From: Tubulanus polymorphus
Taxonomy: Eukaryota; Nemertea; Palaeonemertea; Tubulaniformes; Tubulanidae
DNA length: 64,000 nucleotides
NCBI RefSeq assembly: GCF_964204645.1
Contig: NW_027437430.1
Coordinates: forward strand, 180,001 to 244,000
Reading direction: 5' to 3'
The notes below the pieces were generated by a model. That model was not told where the DNA came from. It worked only from the letters and a program-made list of their open reading frames with translations, and searched no databases. Position numbers and translations under genes: made by a program. Of this stretch, positions 49,183 through 61,645 are shown one piece after another (position 1 is the first letter of the stretch; each line of letters starts with the position of its first letter).

Positions 49183-49296
49183 GAAGATGGACCACAGAGT
49201 TCGATACAATTGGTGTGAAAGATTCCAATCAATCCGCAGTTGAATCATATAGAGAGAGTCTTATGACAGATACGAGTCAACTTTCCGCAACTGATG
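49183..49296 (+). other. Exon-like module, intact copy 4 (114 nt)
   Basis: Acceptor TTTTCACAG, donor GATG/GTAAAT, 114 nt, open: RWTTEFDTIGVKDSNQSAVE and on to LSATD. The difference from the other open copies is a few substitutions with no indel. Confidence 0.45.
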
Positions 49297-50155
49297 GTAA
49301 ATCAGTTTAGTTATTTCATACCTTTTTAGCCCACTAGGGACTTTAGACCGAAAGTCGATTATTTGGGATATTTCTCTAAAACTTTTGAACACATTGTAGG
49401 CCTACCTGAATTTAGCTTCATACTACCAGTGAAACTGTTATATTGGGGGTTGACTGTAAATCAATTTTAACAATATGTTTCCGTGCTTACCATTTGAAAT
49501 TATAATCAAATCATCAAAAATCAATGGTTCGTAGGCATGGAAACTCAGGACGCATATTGTTAGAATTTCAAAAATGGCTTATTTTTTCTCATTTCAACAT
49601 GCGAAAATGAAAACTTTTTGGCAATCCTTCAATACAGCGTAAAATGGATATAAAAACAATGGTTTATTAAAACTGCACGGTTTCACTGGTCGTATTAAAA
49701 CCAATTAGACGTATGTGTTCAAAACATTAATGTATATTAATGTATATTATTCATCACATAGGAATCCCCGAATTGAGGGAAATCTATTATAGAATGTATT
49801 GTTTTAACACAGAAAACCCACAGTTAGATTGGTCTGGTAAAATCTATCATGTGGATTATTATGTACTATAAGACAAAGGACCCAATAGGTCGGTACAATC
49901 TATCATGTGCAATGTATTAGTTATTACACAGGCAACCAGCTGTTTGATGGACCCAATAGATAGGTACAATCTATAAAATGTAATAGGCCCATTATCATTT
50001 ATAGAAATATATTAATGTAATTGATTTAATGTATTTATATACATGTATCTACCCTAGATACATCTTCTGCCCAAAAACTGAGCTTGGTCAGAATTAACAT
50101 GGTTGACTGGTGGCCATTTCTGTTTGCTGAAATCAGCACTTTCTTACTCATTTTT

Positions 50156-51418
50156 AGCCCACTTGGGACTTTAGTCCCAGCGGGCTATTGCGTTCACTTT
50201 TCGTCCGTCGTCTGTCCGTCCGTCTGTAGACGGAATCCAGTTATTTTGGGAAGTTTTGAAGACGCTTCAAGGTAACGTCTTGATATTTGGGATACACATG
50301 TATCTACCCTAGACACATCTTCAGCCCAAAAACTGGCCCTGTCAGAATCAAGATGGCCGACTGGCAGCCATTGTTGTTCGCCAAAATCAGCACTTTTTAC
50401 ACATTTTTGATCTTTTTGAGAGAAATTTTGAAGACGCTTCGATCAATTACCTTGATCTTTCGGATATATGTGAATCCCCCCAGGGCCCATCAACATAACA
50501 AAAATTGGGTCGGTCGGACTCGAGATGGCCGTCCTATGACCTTTTTAGTGCCCAAAAATGTTAATTTTTGCCCGAATTCTGAGTCCTGTAGCTTCCTACT
50601 GGTTTGCCATTTCTCATTGCAATTTGTGATGGGTATTCTTTGGAAAGGGATGTTTTATACCTGAGACAGGTATTTTTCATCAGCCAATTATGACGCAATT
50701 GGCGGCCATCTTGGTCTCACCAGTACTCATTCGTAAATGGGAAAAAGTTTTTCCACATTATATTGATACCTAAGCGTATTTTGGTACCACATTCAATTAG
50801 AAAGTTGTAGCTCATAACATGTTCTATGATTATGGTGTGTTGCAAGGTAATTAGATTTTGTATATGGCCACCAGGGGGCGTTGAATAATACAATATCTTA
50901 GCATTTCTTTATTATATTTGTACCTATGTATATTTTGTAACCACAATCAATTGGAAAGTTGTAGCTCATGACATCATCTATGATTGTTGTGAGTTTTAAG
51001 GACATTAGTTTTTCTATATGGTCACCAGGGCGCGTTGAATAGTAGAATAACTAAGTATTTCCTTATTATATTGGTACCTAGGCATATTTTGTTACCATGA
51101 TCAATTGCAAAGTTGTAGTTCATGACATGTTCTATGATTGTGGTAAGTTTTGATGTCATTGGGTTTTGAATATGGTCTCCAGGGGGCGTTGAATAGTAGA
51201 ATAACTTAGTATTTCCATATCAAATTGGTAACGAGGCATATTTTGTTATCACAATCAATTACAAAATCGTAGCTGCTGACATGTTCTATGATTGTGGTGA
51301 GTTTCAAGGTCATTGGTTTTTGTATATGGTTGCCAGGGGGCGTTGAATATTGAAATTGTTAGATTGTTGAGCATTTGGAACCACTTCCCAAGTGGGCATG
51401 GTGTCCCTGGACCCCTAG
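50156..51418 (+). mobile_element. Non-autonomous transposon-like insertion 4
   Basis: AGCCCACTTGGG to CCCCTAG, 1,263 bp, in the site ACTCATTTTT/TTGAAGTTTTC. The uninterrupted site ACTCATTTTTGAAGTTTTC is present at about 44093, 46525 and 48957. The T count shows a TT duplication. Confidence 0.8.
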
Positions 51419-51636
51419 TTGAAGTTTTCAAGGGAATTTTGAAGACTCTGATCAATTACCTTGATCTATCAGATTGTATACCCGAAGGGTGCATCGGCAT
51501 GAGAGAAATTTTTGGTCAATCGGACGCAAGATGGCCGTCCTGTGACCTTTTTTCGTACCCAAAAAATATCAATTTTGGTCTCAATTTCAACCACTACTCA
51601 ATTGCTTATGCATGTTCATATTTTTAATTTTCACAG

Positions 51637-51750
51637 GAAAATGGACCACCAAGTTCGATACAATTGGTGTGAAAGATTCCAATCAATCCGCAGTTGAATC
51701 ACATAGAGAGAGTCTTATGGTAGATATGAGTCAACTTTCCGCAACTGATG
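51637..51750 (+). other. Exon-like module, intact copy 5 (114 nt)
   Basis: Acceptor TTTTCACAG, donor GATG/GTAAAT, 114 nt, open: KWTTKFDTIGVKDSNQSAVE and on to LSATD. Confidence 0.45.
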
Positions 51751-52139
51751 GTAAATCAGTTTAGTTATTTCATACCTTTTTAGCCCACTAGGGAACGAAA
51801 GTCAATTTTTTTGGGATATTTCTCTAAAACTTTTGAACACATACCTGAATTTGATCTTCATACTACCAGTGAAACTGTTATATTGGGGGTTGACCGTAAA
51901 TCAATTTTAACAATATGTTTCCGCGCCTACCATTTGAAATTATAATCAAATCATCAAAAATCAATGGTTCGTAGGTATGGAAACTCAGGACGCATATTGT
52001 TAGAATTTCAAAAATGGCTTATTTTTTCTCATTTCAACATGCGAAAATGAAAACTTTTTGGCAATCCTTCAATACAGTGTAAAGTGGATATAAAAACGAT
52101 GGTTTATTAATACTGCGCAGTTTGACTGGTCGTATTAAG

Positions 52140-52834
52140 GGTGCTCCTATCCCTTAATTATCAAAATTTTCCATTTTCGACATTATATTGATACCTAAAC
52201 ATATTGTATTACCACAATCTATTGAAAGTTGTAGCTCATAAGGTGTTCTATGATTTTGGTTAGCTTCAAGGTCATCGGTTTTTGTATATGGTCACCAGGG
52301 GGCGTTAAATAATACAATAACTTAGTATTTCTATATTATGTCTGTACCTATGCATATTTTGTTACCACAATTAATTGCAAAGTTATAGCTCATGACATCG
52401 TCTATGTATGTGGTGAGTTTTAAGGACATGAGTTATTATATATGGTCACCAGGCGCGTTGAATAGTAGAATAACTTAGTATTTCCTTATAGATTGGTATC
52501 TAGGCATATTTTGTTACCATGATCAATTGCAAAGTTGTAGTTCATGACATGTTCTTTGATTGTGGTGAGTTTCGAGGTCATTGGGTTTTGCATATGGTCA
52601 CCAGGGGGCATTGAATAGTAGAATAACTTAGTATTTCCATATTAAATCGGTAACGAGGCATATTTTGTTATCACAATCAATTACAAAATCGTAGCTGTTG
52701 ACTTATTCTAATTGATTGTGGTGAGTTTCAGGGTCATTGGTTTTTGTATCTGGTTACCAGGGGCGCTGAATATTGAAATTGTTAGATTGTTGAGCATTTG
52801 AAACTACCTGGCATGGTGTCACTGGACTGCTAGT
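52140..52834 (+). mobile_element. Truncated member of the same transposon-like family
   Basis: Keeps four GTTGAATA-type subrepeats and a decayed right end (GGCATGGTGTCACTGGACTGCTAG) but lacks the AGCCCACTTGGG left end. Confidence 0.6.
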
Positions 52835-54433
52835 TTACTTATTTTTGAAGTTTTCATGAAAAATTTTGAGGACACTCTACTTGATCTATCAGATTGTATT
52901 CCTGAAGGGTGCGTCAGCATGAGAGAGATTTTGGGAAAATCGGATACAAGATGGCCGTCCTGTGACCTTTTTGTACCAAAAAATGTGACGTTATTACCAC
53001 AAGAAATTGCAAGTTGTGCCAGTGCATGAAATGCTCTATCGTAATGGTAATTCTTGACATTTGCAGATTGTCAGGTATTTCACCAAGTACTTACTAATCA
53101 CCTTGAGGGACCCAATATGTTTGTTAAAGTCTATATTCATACTGAATATATATTATTTTTCACATGCCCCGTTTGAGGGAAATCTATGATAGAATGTATT
53201 TATAACACAGTAAACCCAAAGTTAGATTGGTCTGGTCAAATCTATCATATGGATTATTTTGTATTATTAGGGCCCAACAGGTCGGTACAAACTATCATGT
53301 GGAATGTATTAGTTATTACAGAGGAAACCATCTGTTTGATTGACCCAATAGATAGGTACAATCTATAATCTATAATCTATAAAATGTAATAGGCCCTATA
53401 TCATTTATAAAAATATATTAATGCAATTGATATAATTTATTTATATACATGTATCTACCCTAGATACACTTTTTTACAAAATACTAGCTTAGTCAGAATC
53501 AACATGGTTGACTGGCGGCCATTTTTTGTTTGCTGAAATCAGCATTTTTTACTTATTTTTGAAGTTTTCAAGGGAAATATTGAGGACACTCTGCTTGATC
53601 TATCAGATTGCATTCCTGAAGGGTGCGTCAGCATGAGAGAGATTTTGGGTCAATCGGATGCAATATGGCCGTCCTGAGTTTCAAGGTCACATGAGCAATT
53701 GTAATTTAAAACATAACCAATACATATTCTTCAGATTATTCTCGGGTCGAAATTCAATATTATGATGTAGTGCAAAGTTGCAGATTATGTCCCTATGAAC
53801 ATGTACATCAAGTTTTACAGGGATGCATTATTCATCATGGCCACCAAGCAGTGCTAAATATCAATGGTTGAAATTAACCGTAATAACATTTGAAAGCAGT
53901 TTAGTTTTACTAGTATATCATAAAGAATATATAAAGTTTAAAGGTCATACCTTTTTCGATATGCTGCCAGGCTGAGGCGATGTTTAATATACATACAATA
54001 TAATAGTGCACTTCCCGAGTTTCAATGTCACAATTTTGATATCCCTACCCAGGTAGCTTACTTTCAAAAAGGTTAATTTAAATAGCTCAAGTACCTGAAC
54101 AAGTAGTGCCTCCCACTTTGACTGTGCACGTATGTTTTATATAATTTGACGGGTCATGTATTCAAATTGGTCAATTAAGGGAAAAAATGATACCTTGTTT
54201 CTCCGCTCTACCTAGCTTAAAGTTAATTTACCCTGCAGCCTATCTACCCAGTACATTATTTTTCTAATCACTATCAGGCATACAATTATAGACCCTGCAG
54301 CTATAGAAATGAACTGATTACAAATTTTATTGGAATTTACACTATTTCCCGGCAGCTGCAGAGAAACAAAGTATCATTTTTTAACCTAAACCAAATATAG
54401 AAATAAATGAATTTTCTTTCTTTTAATAGGCAG

Positions 54434-54640
54434 AATGAAAACACGAAGGCGCTGGTCATCGGATGAAGATAAAATATTTCATACGATCTTGCATTCGTTC
54501 CAACAGAATGCCTAATCGTGAACTTTTGGACGAAGCCACTAAAATGCTGACAAAGAAAATTATAAAAAAGAGAAAGATTCCAAATAAACTTATAATGATG
54601 TATAATCCAAGTGTTTGTGTTAAATTCACAGGCTTTACCC
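54434..54640 (+). pseudogene. Frameshifted ORF remnant with RRRWSSDEDKIF motif
   Basis: After an acceptor-like TTTCTTTTAATAG, one frame reads MKTRRRWSSDEDKIFHTILH before a stop. The next frame continues plausibly with RMPNRELLDEATKMLTKK. A one-nucleotide shift near 54510 separates them. Lys/Arg-Trp-Ser/Thr-x-Glu-Glu starts are common in a repeated DNA-binding-like domain of invertebrate mobile-element proteins, but I cannot name the family. Confidence 0.4.
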
Positions 54641-54770
54641 AAATATCGATTTGATTTTTCTAGGAACCGTATACACATTAGACTGCGCTAAACTTGGATA
54701 ATTCCTAATTATTGATGTATAGACAAACATGAGATCAAAATTGAACTGATCCCGATTAGCCAATGATAAC

Positions 54771-54855
54771 AATTGAAACCTATTCAATTCTCAACCCCTT
54801 CTGACAAAGTTTGATTTAAACTTTGTCAGATGGGGTTGATATAGGTTTCGATAAT
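54771..54855. repeat. Long hairpin
   Basis: CTGACAAAGTTT and AAACTTTGTCAG pair perfectly around a 5-nt loop; CAACCCC/GGGGTTG and GAAACCTAT/ATAGGTTTC extend the stem to about 30 bp with one mismatch and a small internal loop. Confidence 0.75.
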
Positions 54856-56463
54856 ACAAGACATAGTGGAATTAGGATTAAGGCCTACGTGTATGCGCAA
54901 GCACTCTTCGATTTTGAAGGATAAACTACATGTATATTGACTATGCTGAGTTGATTTAGTAATTTGGTGAATTCAAAGGAAGGAACAGTGCAGGAACTTC
55001 CTCACATTGCCAAACGTTTCCATGTGGATATGCAGCGGCACTTGAATCTGCCATATTACATGAATCCATACATCCCTTCCATTCTCTTGGATTATGCCAA
55101 TGCAGTACCGTGAAAACAGAAAATAAAATTATTTCACAGGAAACTACTTAGAATGGTCTATTAAAGTCTCCCATATGGGTATCGGAATGTATAAGTTTGA
55201 TATAAGACCATATTTGACCCAATAGATAGTACAATCATGTATCATGTGATATATATTAGTTACTACAGAAAACCAACTGTTTGATGGACCCAACAGATAG
55301 GTACAAATATCAAAAGAAATATATTAGTTATTACTGAGGGCCCCAATATGTCTGTTTAATATTATCTCATAAACTCAACAGTTTGAAACGGGGGAAATCT
55401 TATGATATGAAATGAGAGACTACGTAGAAAAAACCAGTGCCTGTGGCTACTAGTCGACAATTTCTAAATTAATTTTCCTGTGCGATTTGGTTTCGTACAA
55501 TTGAGAGACTACTTTTTTCAGTAGGGCATCTTTTGGATCACATCACTGGAAATTGGCTTGTGCTTTTGGGCCCCTTCGTTGGTTATCTACAAATGTTTCA
55601 TATAAGCTATCGACCACAATGCTGACACCGAGATGGTCAGAAACTGACCAATTGAGATATGATCCCCGAGTCTGAACGATTCAGACTTCGAATATCGGAA
55701 ATTTCTCAAGCCATGTTTGTTTACAAACTACCAAGTATTCATCATTGCAAATTCATAAGCTGACCAACACTGACCACTACTGACGAATTACAATTTCACG
55801 AACATGAGAACGATATACCGCGTTTGGTGTGAAACTAGAAAAGATTCGCCATTGAAGATTCATAAATTGACCATTGACCACCAATGACCAATTCAAAACG
55901 AATAAGATCACAATACAATGATTTACCCCCACTTTCATCCAACAGCACGATACCATTTAATTGAATCATTAAACGCATTGGGCTTCTGATATTTGAAATC
56001 ATTTGTTACAATGAAGTTGATCCTAAGACTTGATCACCTGCGCTACAGAAAACGTACAAGACGAAATTTTAAGATTGTAAAATCCGATTAGGTGATCGTC
56101 ATTATGACGACAGCTCCATCTCTGTAATTCTTAAGAGATTAGAACCACTTCTGGGTCGTCAATACAATTAAACTTTGACTCGAAATAATGTTTAATTTAC
56201 TAATTTGAATAAGCAGTTCAAACTTGGGACTCATAAGGTGATGACCCAATAGACCTGTACATAATGTTTCCGCAGTTTGAGGCACCCAATAAGTCTGTTA
56301 AATCTATGGAATATATAATTTTTAGTATGAAACCATATAGGTCCCAATAGGTAAGTAAAGTCTACCATATGAATATATATAAAATTATGTACCGTACAGT
56401 AATATCAGGATACACAGCCGACATCGGGGATTCGTGATTAAATATTCACATCTTAGATGAATT

Positions 56464-56577
56464 CTAGAGGCCATAAGAGCTAATTTTGACCACTTTGACC
56501 AATTTTCTAGAGGCCATAAGAGCTAATTTTGACCACTTTGACCAATTTTCTAGAGGCCATAAGAGCTAATTTTTAAA
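56464..56577. repeat. Three tandem copies of a 43-bp unit
   Basis: CTAGAGGCCATAAGAGCTAA begins each copy (56464, 56507, 56550); the third is partial. Copies are nearly identical. Confidence 0.85.
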
Positions 56578-57104
56578 AAAATACATTTTCTTTTCTTCCA
56601 AATTTCCTAGATCCGCCTGGTAATGAAAATGGCATCTTAGGTACCGGGTATACGATTGATACTATTGAGTCAAAACTTCATCAAAATCGAAAACAAATGG
56701 TTCAATTGGATCGAAGATTTAGATTTGTTTAAATCCGTTTACTGGGCAACTTTCATGAAAAAAACCTGCCTGGTTCAGTGCGGCCGCCTACCGTAAACAC
56801 TTGTTTTTCTGGTCATTCCACCTGATGATGGCTGTGGTTTCATAGTAATAAATTTGATCGTATAATTTTAAATTTGAAGTGTAGGATTTCTTCATTTATC
56901 TACAGTATACACGGATTATAGTGTTTATTCGACATCTATTAAGCAATCCTTTAGCTAAGACTATCTCAGTGGTTATTATTGTGGCATTTCACTGTCAAAG
57001 GGCTATGCTTACAACAACTTAAATTGGACAGCTCATATATGACCAAACTCAAACTTGTTCTTTTGTTACATGTGGCCCGTACACAGAAAATCCCAACTGC
57101 TTTA

Positions 57105-57243
57105 AATATCACCGTATTTGTGCCTCAGAACAAAATGCTGCTGTTTGCAATTCGGACTAATTTGATACTCCCCCCCCCCTTAAATGCAGAATAACATTTA
57201 TTATGGCGTCTTGGGTTATTCAATTATTGGTGCGGCATGTCGC
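57105..57243. repeat. Dispersed repeat, copy 2
   Basis: Homologous to 28861-28992 in the same orientation, sharing GCAGAATAAC.TTTATTATG and TTCAATTATTGGTGCG. Confidence 0.6.
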
Positions 57244-57889
57244 TTTACGGTCGTAGGTGGCAAGTCCCTGATCGAGTAGCTAGGCGTTCGCGTTCGGTAT
57301 TTTTGAAAAGCGTCGGCTGTTTGCGAGGCCGGTGGTGTATCGGAGGGTGCGAGGCTGGTTGTGTATCGGGGGTGTATGGAGATGACTATTACAAAGGAAA
57401 CGAACCGTTCTGTTGGTCTCGAAATCATATACCGGGTACCCGATATACCGGTATGCTATTTAAGTTTTATACAAGACCCAATAAGGACTGTCGTGCCCCG
57501 AATTCTCTGCTGGTGCTTGAGTCCCAGGTCTCAAATGGTCGTTCTATCTATCATGTGGAATGGCATGCAATGGGCTATAACACATTGAAAACCCAATATT
57601 CGAGGGACTGTGTGTGTATGTGTGTGTGTGTGTAATGGTCCTATGGATCAGTTTCGTATAAAAACATGACCCACTAATACTGTATCAGATTAGTGTGGAG
57701 TATATATTTGTTACGAAAGCGTCGACTTATTTCGCAATATCCGAGTCTAAATTCATTTATTTGTCTATCCATTAATAAATCAGCCATACCTTTTTCATCA
57801 AAATGAACAATACATGAAACAGCATATTTGTATAACAAAATCGTCAACCGGTCGCATAACGAAGGCCTGGTAGCCCTTATGAAAATGGT

Positions 57890-58035
57890 ACACGTGTATT
57901 TAGCTAAAGACACGTGTAATATGAAATTACACGTGTACTTTTGACGTGTATTTTGAAATACACGTGTAACTTATGACGTGTATTTTAAAAACACGTGTAA
58001 ATTCATATGTGGCTTCTGAAATACACGTGCAATCT
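57890..58035. repeat. Subterminal CACGTG cluster, left
   Basis: Seven or eight ACACGTGTA, GACGTGTA or CACGTGCA motifs in 145 bp, irregularly spaced. Confidence 0.8.
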
Positions 58036-58750
58036 GGATGCATGTACTAGGCTAAAAAATTATACATGTACCTTGTTTCTCATAATTGGTCACTTTTGTA
58101 ATCTGCAATAAAATTTGTAATTACATCATTTAGCTTCACATGATTTTATTAAAAGTAAGATTGTGCATGTAATGTTTGAGAAATTGAAGGAATCTCCTGT
58201 CTTATTGAATTATTTGATCCTCATTTAGTAGTTTTTTCCAGGATGCCGTGTCAAAAAAGTCACGTTGTTTGTCCTGAATTGACTAGATTGGATCCTGTAT
58301 GAATGAAGCACATGTCTTTGTTGCCCCTTGAATAAATCCAAAAACTGTTTCACAAAAATCATGATCTGAACAAAAAATTTTGGATATTTTTCATTTATTA
58401 TCAAGATAACTAGAGGCTTAGGGGACTGCCCAAGCCCCGAATTACAATGTTATTTATGAAAAATGTTGAATATATTGCTGTCACCAGCTCGAAGTGTTCT
58501 GCTTTCCTTGTAGGCCCATTCATTAATTTTGCTAGCTAGCTCTTCTTAGCCGAGGAGTCTTTTCAGTTGTTCATTAACGGGCATGTACACAAAAAAATGT
58601 CCTTTTTCCTCTAATGTTGCCTTATCATACTGTATAACACATAATGAACATTTGTATCATACCTGCAGTTTTTTGAATAATGTCTTATATACGGGGCAGT
58701 AATATTTGTTCACCTCCGGACATAGAGAAAATCTTTTGAAAATAGGGTAA

Positions 58751-59146
58751 TTAGAACTGCGTAGAACCGCTTCTCAGTAACAGTAAATTCAACTGATCCA
58801 ACAATCCAGTCAAAACAGTTGATGTGGATCCAGCTTTGAGGGAGAACGCCATAATAGTAGTAACAGCCCCACGATGGTTCACCTCACCATTTGTGTGGAG
58901 AGGATCATCTATTTCCATCAATGAGCTGTGGCTGCAAAACAGATTAAACATTTTTGTGATTGGTCAAGTTCATATCGGATGAGTAGATTGGCAATTAAGA
59001 TTGCATTTTTAGTCATAAGGCACTGTATTACTAACTTACGTTGTCATAACCATTGTCTGCATTATTGGTGGATTGTGGCCATTTTCAATTCTTAAATCTT
59101 CCAGATTCTCAAAATCCACTTCTTGAAAAATCGAAATGTCCATCAT
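58751..59146 (-). CDS. Small two-exon ORF inside the 5.3-kb element
   Basis: Exons 59146-59040 (donor GTAAGT) and 58931-58751 (acceptor TTTTGCAG) join in phase to 95 aa. It begins MMDISIFQEVDFENLEDL, continues HSSLMEIDDPLHTNGEVNH and ends with a Leu-rich GLLDQLNLLLLRSGSTQF. No domain is recognised. Good splice sites support a real gene, carried by the element. Confidence 0.45.
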
Positions 59147-60257
59147 TTAGCAACATATTACCATCTACAAAACAAAAAGTAATTTGAGATTAAATTATTC
59201 CCAAATAGAACCCATATAGAACTTAAGGCTACAGTAGGCCTATACGACGTAGGTTTATTTCCAGCTAGCGATTTTGTAGCCTATTGTTGCGATGAACAGT
59301 AAACCTCATGCATAACATACCAGATCGGACCTGGATTAAAAGATTAACTAACAACATTAACATTAAACTAAACAATTGACCTATTCAATTGCATAATTCT
59401 CCATGTCTCTTGTTTGTCCTGTCAACTTTATTGAACTGTCAAACCAATAATATACATGTTTATTGATATTGATAAGGACCAATAAAGTCAATTTGATTTG
59501 CTTACATTTAAAATGATCTTACCTTCAAATGTTTAACATGTAGGCCTACTCGCGTATTTTCACTGGCCTTTTTACTTGCAATTTTCTTTTTCAAACTCCA
59601 TGCTTGCAAAAGACGAATTCGGTTGGTGTATATCGATATTTACGGGTAATTTTCCACTAAAAAGCGCATCTTTGTGTTACTTGTCTTCCATTTTGGAACA
59701 CTACCAAAATGAAAACCTCACTGACGAACTGACGAGCTCTAGATAAATGGTTTTCATGAACAGAAAAACAACCTAGACAAAATAATCTCATCTAAATGTT
59801 GAATTAAATAGTTAGAGGCCTTATTCATGCACCTTTTTGTCTATTTTTATAATACAGCGTATATTAAAATGATCGTCATTTCTTCACTGAATCGTTATTT
59901 TCAATTTACTTAATTGATTTTGCCTTAGCTTCATAATAACCCTTAGTATAAGTAATTTTTGCTAATTAAATATCACTTAACACGATTATTTTTTAATTCT
60001 AATTGAACTAAAATGCAGACATAAAACTTATTAATAATTAAATAATTTATTTCAATTAAACTCCCAAGCACCCCTGCGCGGTGGCAGCCATATTGCCATT
60101 GTTAAGCAACACGTTTTCACAGGTTTTCACGATCTATTCTATTCTCATAATGATTGCAAAACGCAATAATGGATGACAATCAGTCCATAAAAGGGGATCA
60201 TTGACAACTGGGCCGAAAGTGACACTGTTTCTTTGTTTGAGGTCAAACACATAGTGG

Positions 60258-60295
60258 ATCATTGAATGGATCATTGAATGGATCATTGAATTAGA
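60258..60295. repeat. 14-bp direct repeat, three copies
   Basis: GGATCATTGAAT is repeated with a 14-bp period just upstream of the small plus-strand gene. Confidence 0.6.
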
Positions 60296-60317
60296 TTCAT
60301 TAGAATGGATTGGAAGA

Positions 60318-60911
60318 ATGGAAGTGGAAGAACAAAAAAGTCGAAGGCCATTTATTATTATCCCGCGTATAAAGGACGCGTTGTGGATTGTTCAGGTATG
60401 ATTATTGTTATGTAGTAAAGTAAAGGTTTATAGGTCACTAAAAGAATATGTTTATTGGAATGAAAAGCAACATGACCTAGTATTGAATTGAATTTGAATT
60501 AGTTAGCATAGTATTAGTAGGCCTTAAATGATTGAATGTCCAGTGAAAAAATTGTAAATGATCATTCCAATTGTGAGGGATAAAAACGGAGTGTCTTTGG
60601 TGTTTATGCATCCAATCTAAAAACTGCAGGGTCATTTAGATTTTGTTGTGCGCCCATCATCGCCATTAAACTTGTATGCTGGACATGAAATTAGGTCGCT
60701 GTCGGAGTTTCGACTGGGGGCAAAAACGACGTTAGTGCAATCAATTCTTGACCATTTTTTTTCAAACTTTATAGGGTCTACACCAATAAGAATTGATCCA
60801 AGGACAGACACTATAAAATTGGAATTCCCGTTTTTTTGGCTTAAAAATGTGTCCACTGGGGGATTGTTGGAAAACGATGTTAGCGCGAGAGAGCCTTCAA
60901 TTCTCCACTGA
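60318..60911 (+). CDS. Small two-exon ORF inside the 5.3-kb element
   Basis: Exons 60318-60395 (donor CAG/GTATGA) and 60630-60911 (acceptor AAACTGCAG) join in phase 0 to 119 aa: MEVEEQKSRRPFIIIPRIKD at the start, then GHLDFVVRPSSPLNLYAGHE, and FPFFWLKNVSTGG near the end. The ATG at 60303 in another frame would not stay open. Not recognised. It is divergent from the minus-strand ORF at 59146; the two may share a promoter. Confidence 0.45.
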
Positions 60912-61377
60912 TTTCTCAACAACGACAGCGTGATGAAAATCAGGTATTTACATTATATATTATATGAGCGTCGGAATGGTTTTAGTAAAGATTATAGCGT
61001 AAGCATTGTAAATTCTTCTCATTTTAGGATGCCTACTCACTATTGGATGATACAACAGCTGCTGCCATACGCTGATTAGTCGGAAAACCTAATACTGTTG
61101 GGTGCATGCATGCTGTTGTCCACTCATTTAAAAGAAGAACTAATTGTCAAGGCATTGGACTGGATGTGACGCAATGAAAGTCTTCCATGAGGAAAAAAGT
61201 TGGACCCAAACCGGGTCAGCTAAATAATACGTAAGTACATGAATTCAATATATAATGGCTAGCATTCATTTGTTGTTGTTTTACAGGGGCGGATCCAAGC
61301 TGGAAGAACGAGGGTTCAGCTCTTATGAAAAGGGCACTAGTCAATACAGGTCTCCCTGTGTGAAACGGTTGTAGGCT

Positions 61378-61645
61378 ATGGGGTTTGTGCACTTTGATCA
61401 TAGGGTGGAATTTTTCACCTGTGATTCAAAAGGGCACTTGGTCAGAAAAGGGGAGGGTTTAACGTTTAATATGGCGCTCAAGGCGAACAATCACCGTGGC
61501 CTGATGTGTTGGGTGATTCAGTCGCAGGACGTGTTGGATTCGGGCGATTCAGTCGGCGCAGACCCTGACAAACTAGGTGATTTTACCGACGATTTCGTTG
61601 CACAACTTAAGTGCTCGACGAAATTGCCTTATGTGTCCCCAGCTT
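61378..61645 (+). CDS. Unassigned open frame inside the 5.3-kb element
   Basis: An ATG-started frame encodes MGFVHFDHRVEFFTCDSKGH through SALAHLRR-like sequence and then runs into the inserted transposon-like copy at 61646. The 89-residue unique part has mixed composition and could be an exon interrupted by that insertion. No family is recognised. Confidence 0.3.

Larger units (their letters stand above)
40780..53700 (+). repeat. Tandem array of about 2.4-kb units
   Basis: Units share a fixed order. First comes a block with ACCCAATAGGTCGGTACAA and CTATCATGTGGAATG subrepeats, then CTACCCTAGATACATCTTC, then a 300-bp block with ATCAACATGGTTGACTGG and GCAAGATGGCCGTCCTGTG. An exon-like 114-nt module and ATGGTAAATCAGTTTAG follow. 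Modules recur at about 41693, 44318, 46750, 49183 and 51637, spacings of 2.43-2.63 kb. The array decays after 52.8 kb, and scattered subrepeats reach about 57.5 kb. Part of the length is inserted transposon-like DNA, listed separately. Confidence 0.9.
53701..57875. other. Decayed repeats and unassigned sequence
   Basis: Scattered array subrepeats (ACCCAATAGATAGG and similar) lie near 55200-55330, 56240-56390 and 57475-57565. The rest is AT-rich with no supported gene. Distinct items inside (hairpin, frameshifted ORF, 43-bp repeat, dispersed repeat) are listed separately. A C-run and a short GT-run lie at 57168 and 57612. Confidence 0.45.

Noticed and set aside
57237-57635. 132-codon plus-strand frame
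   Set aside because: Overlaps the dispersed repeat and array subrepeats and ends in a GT run; composition looks random.
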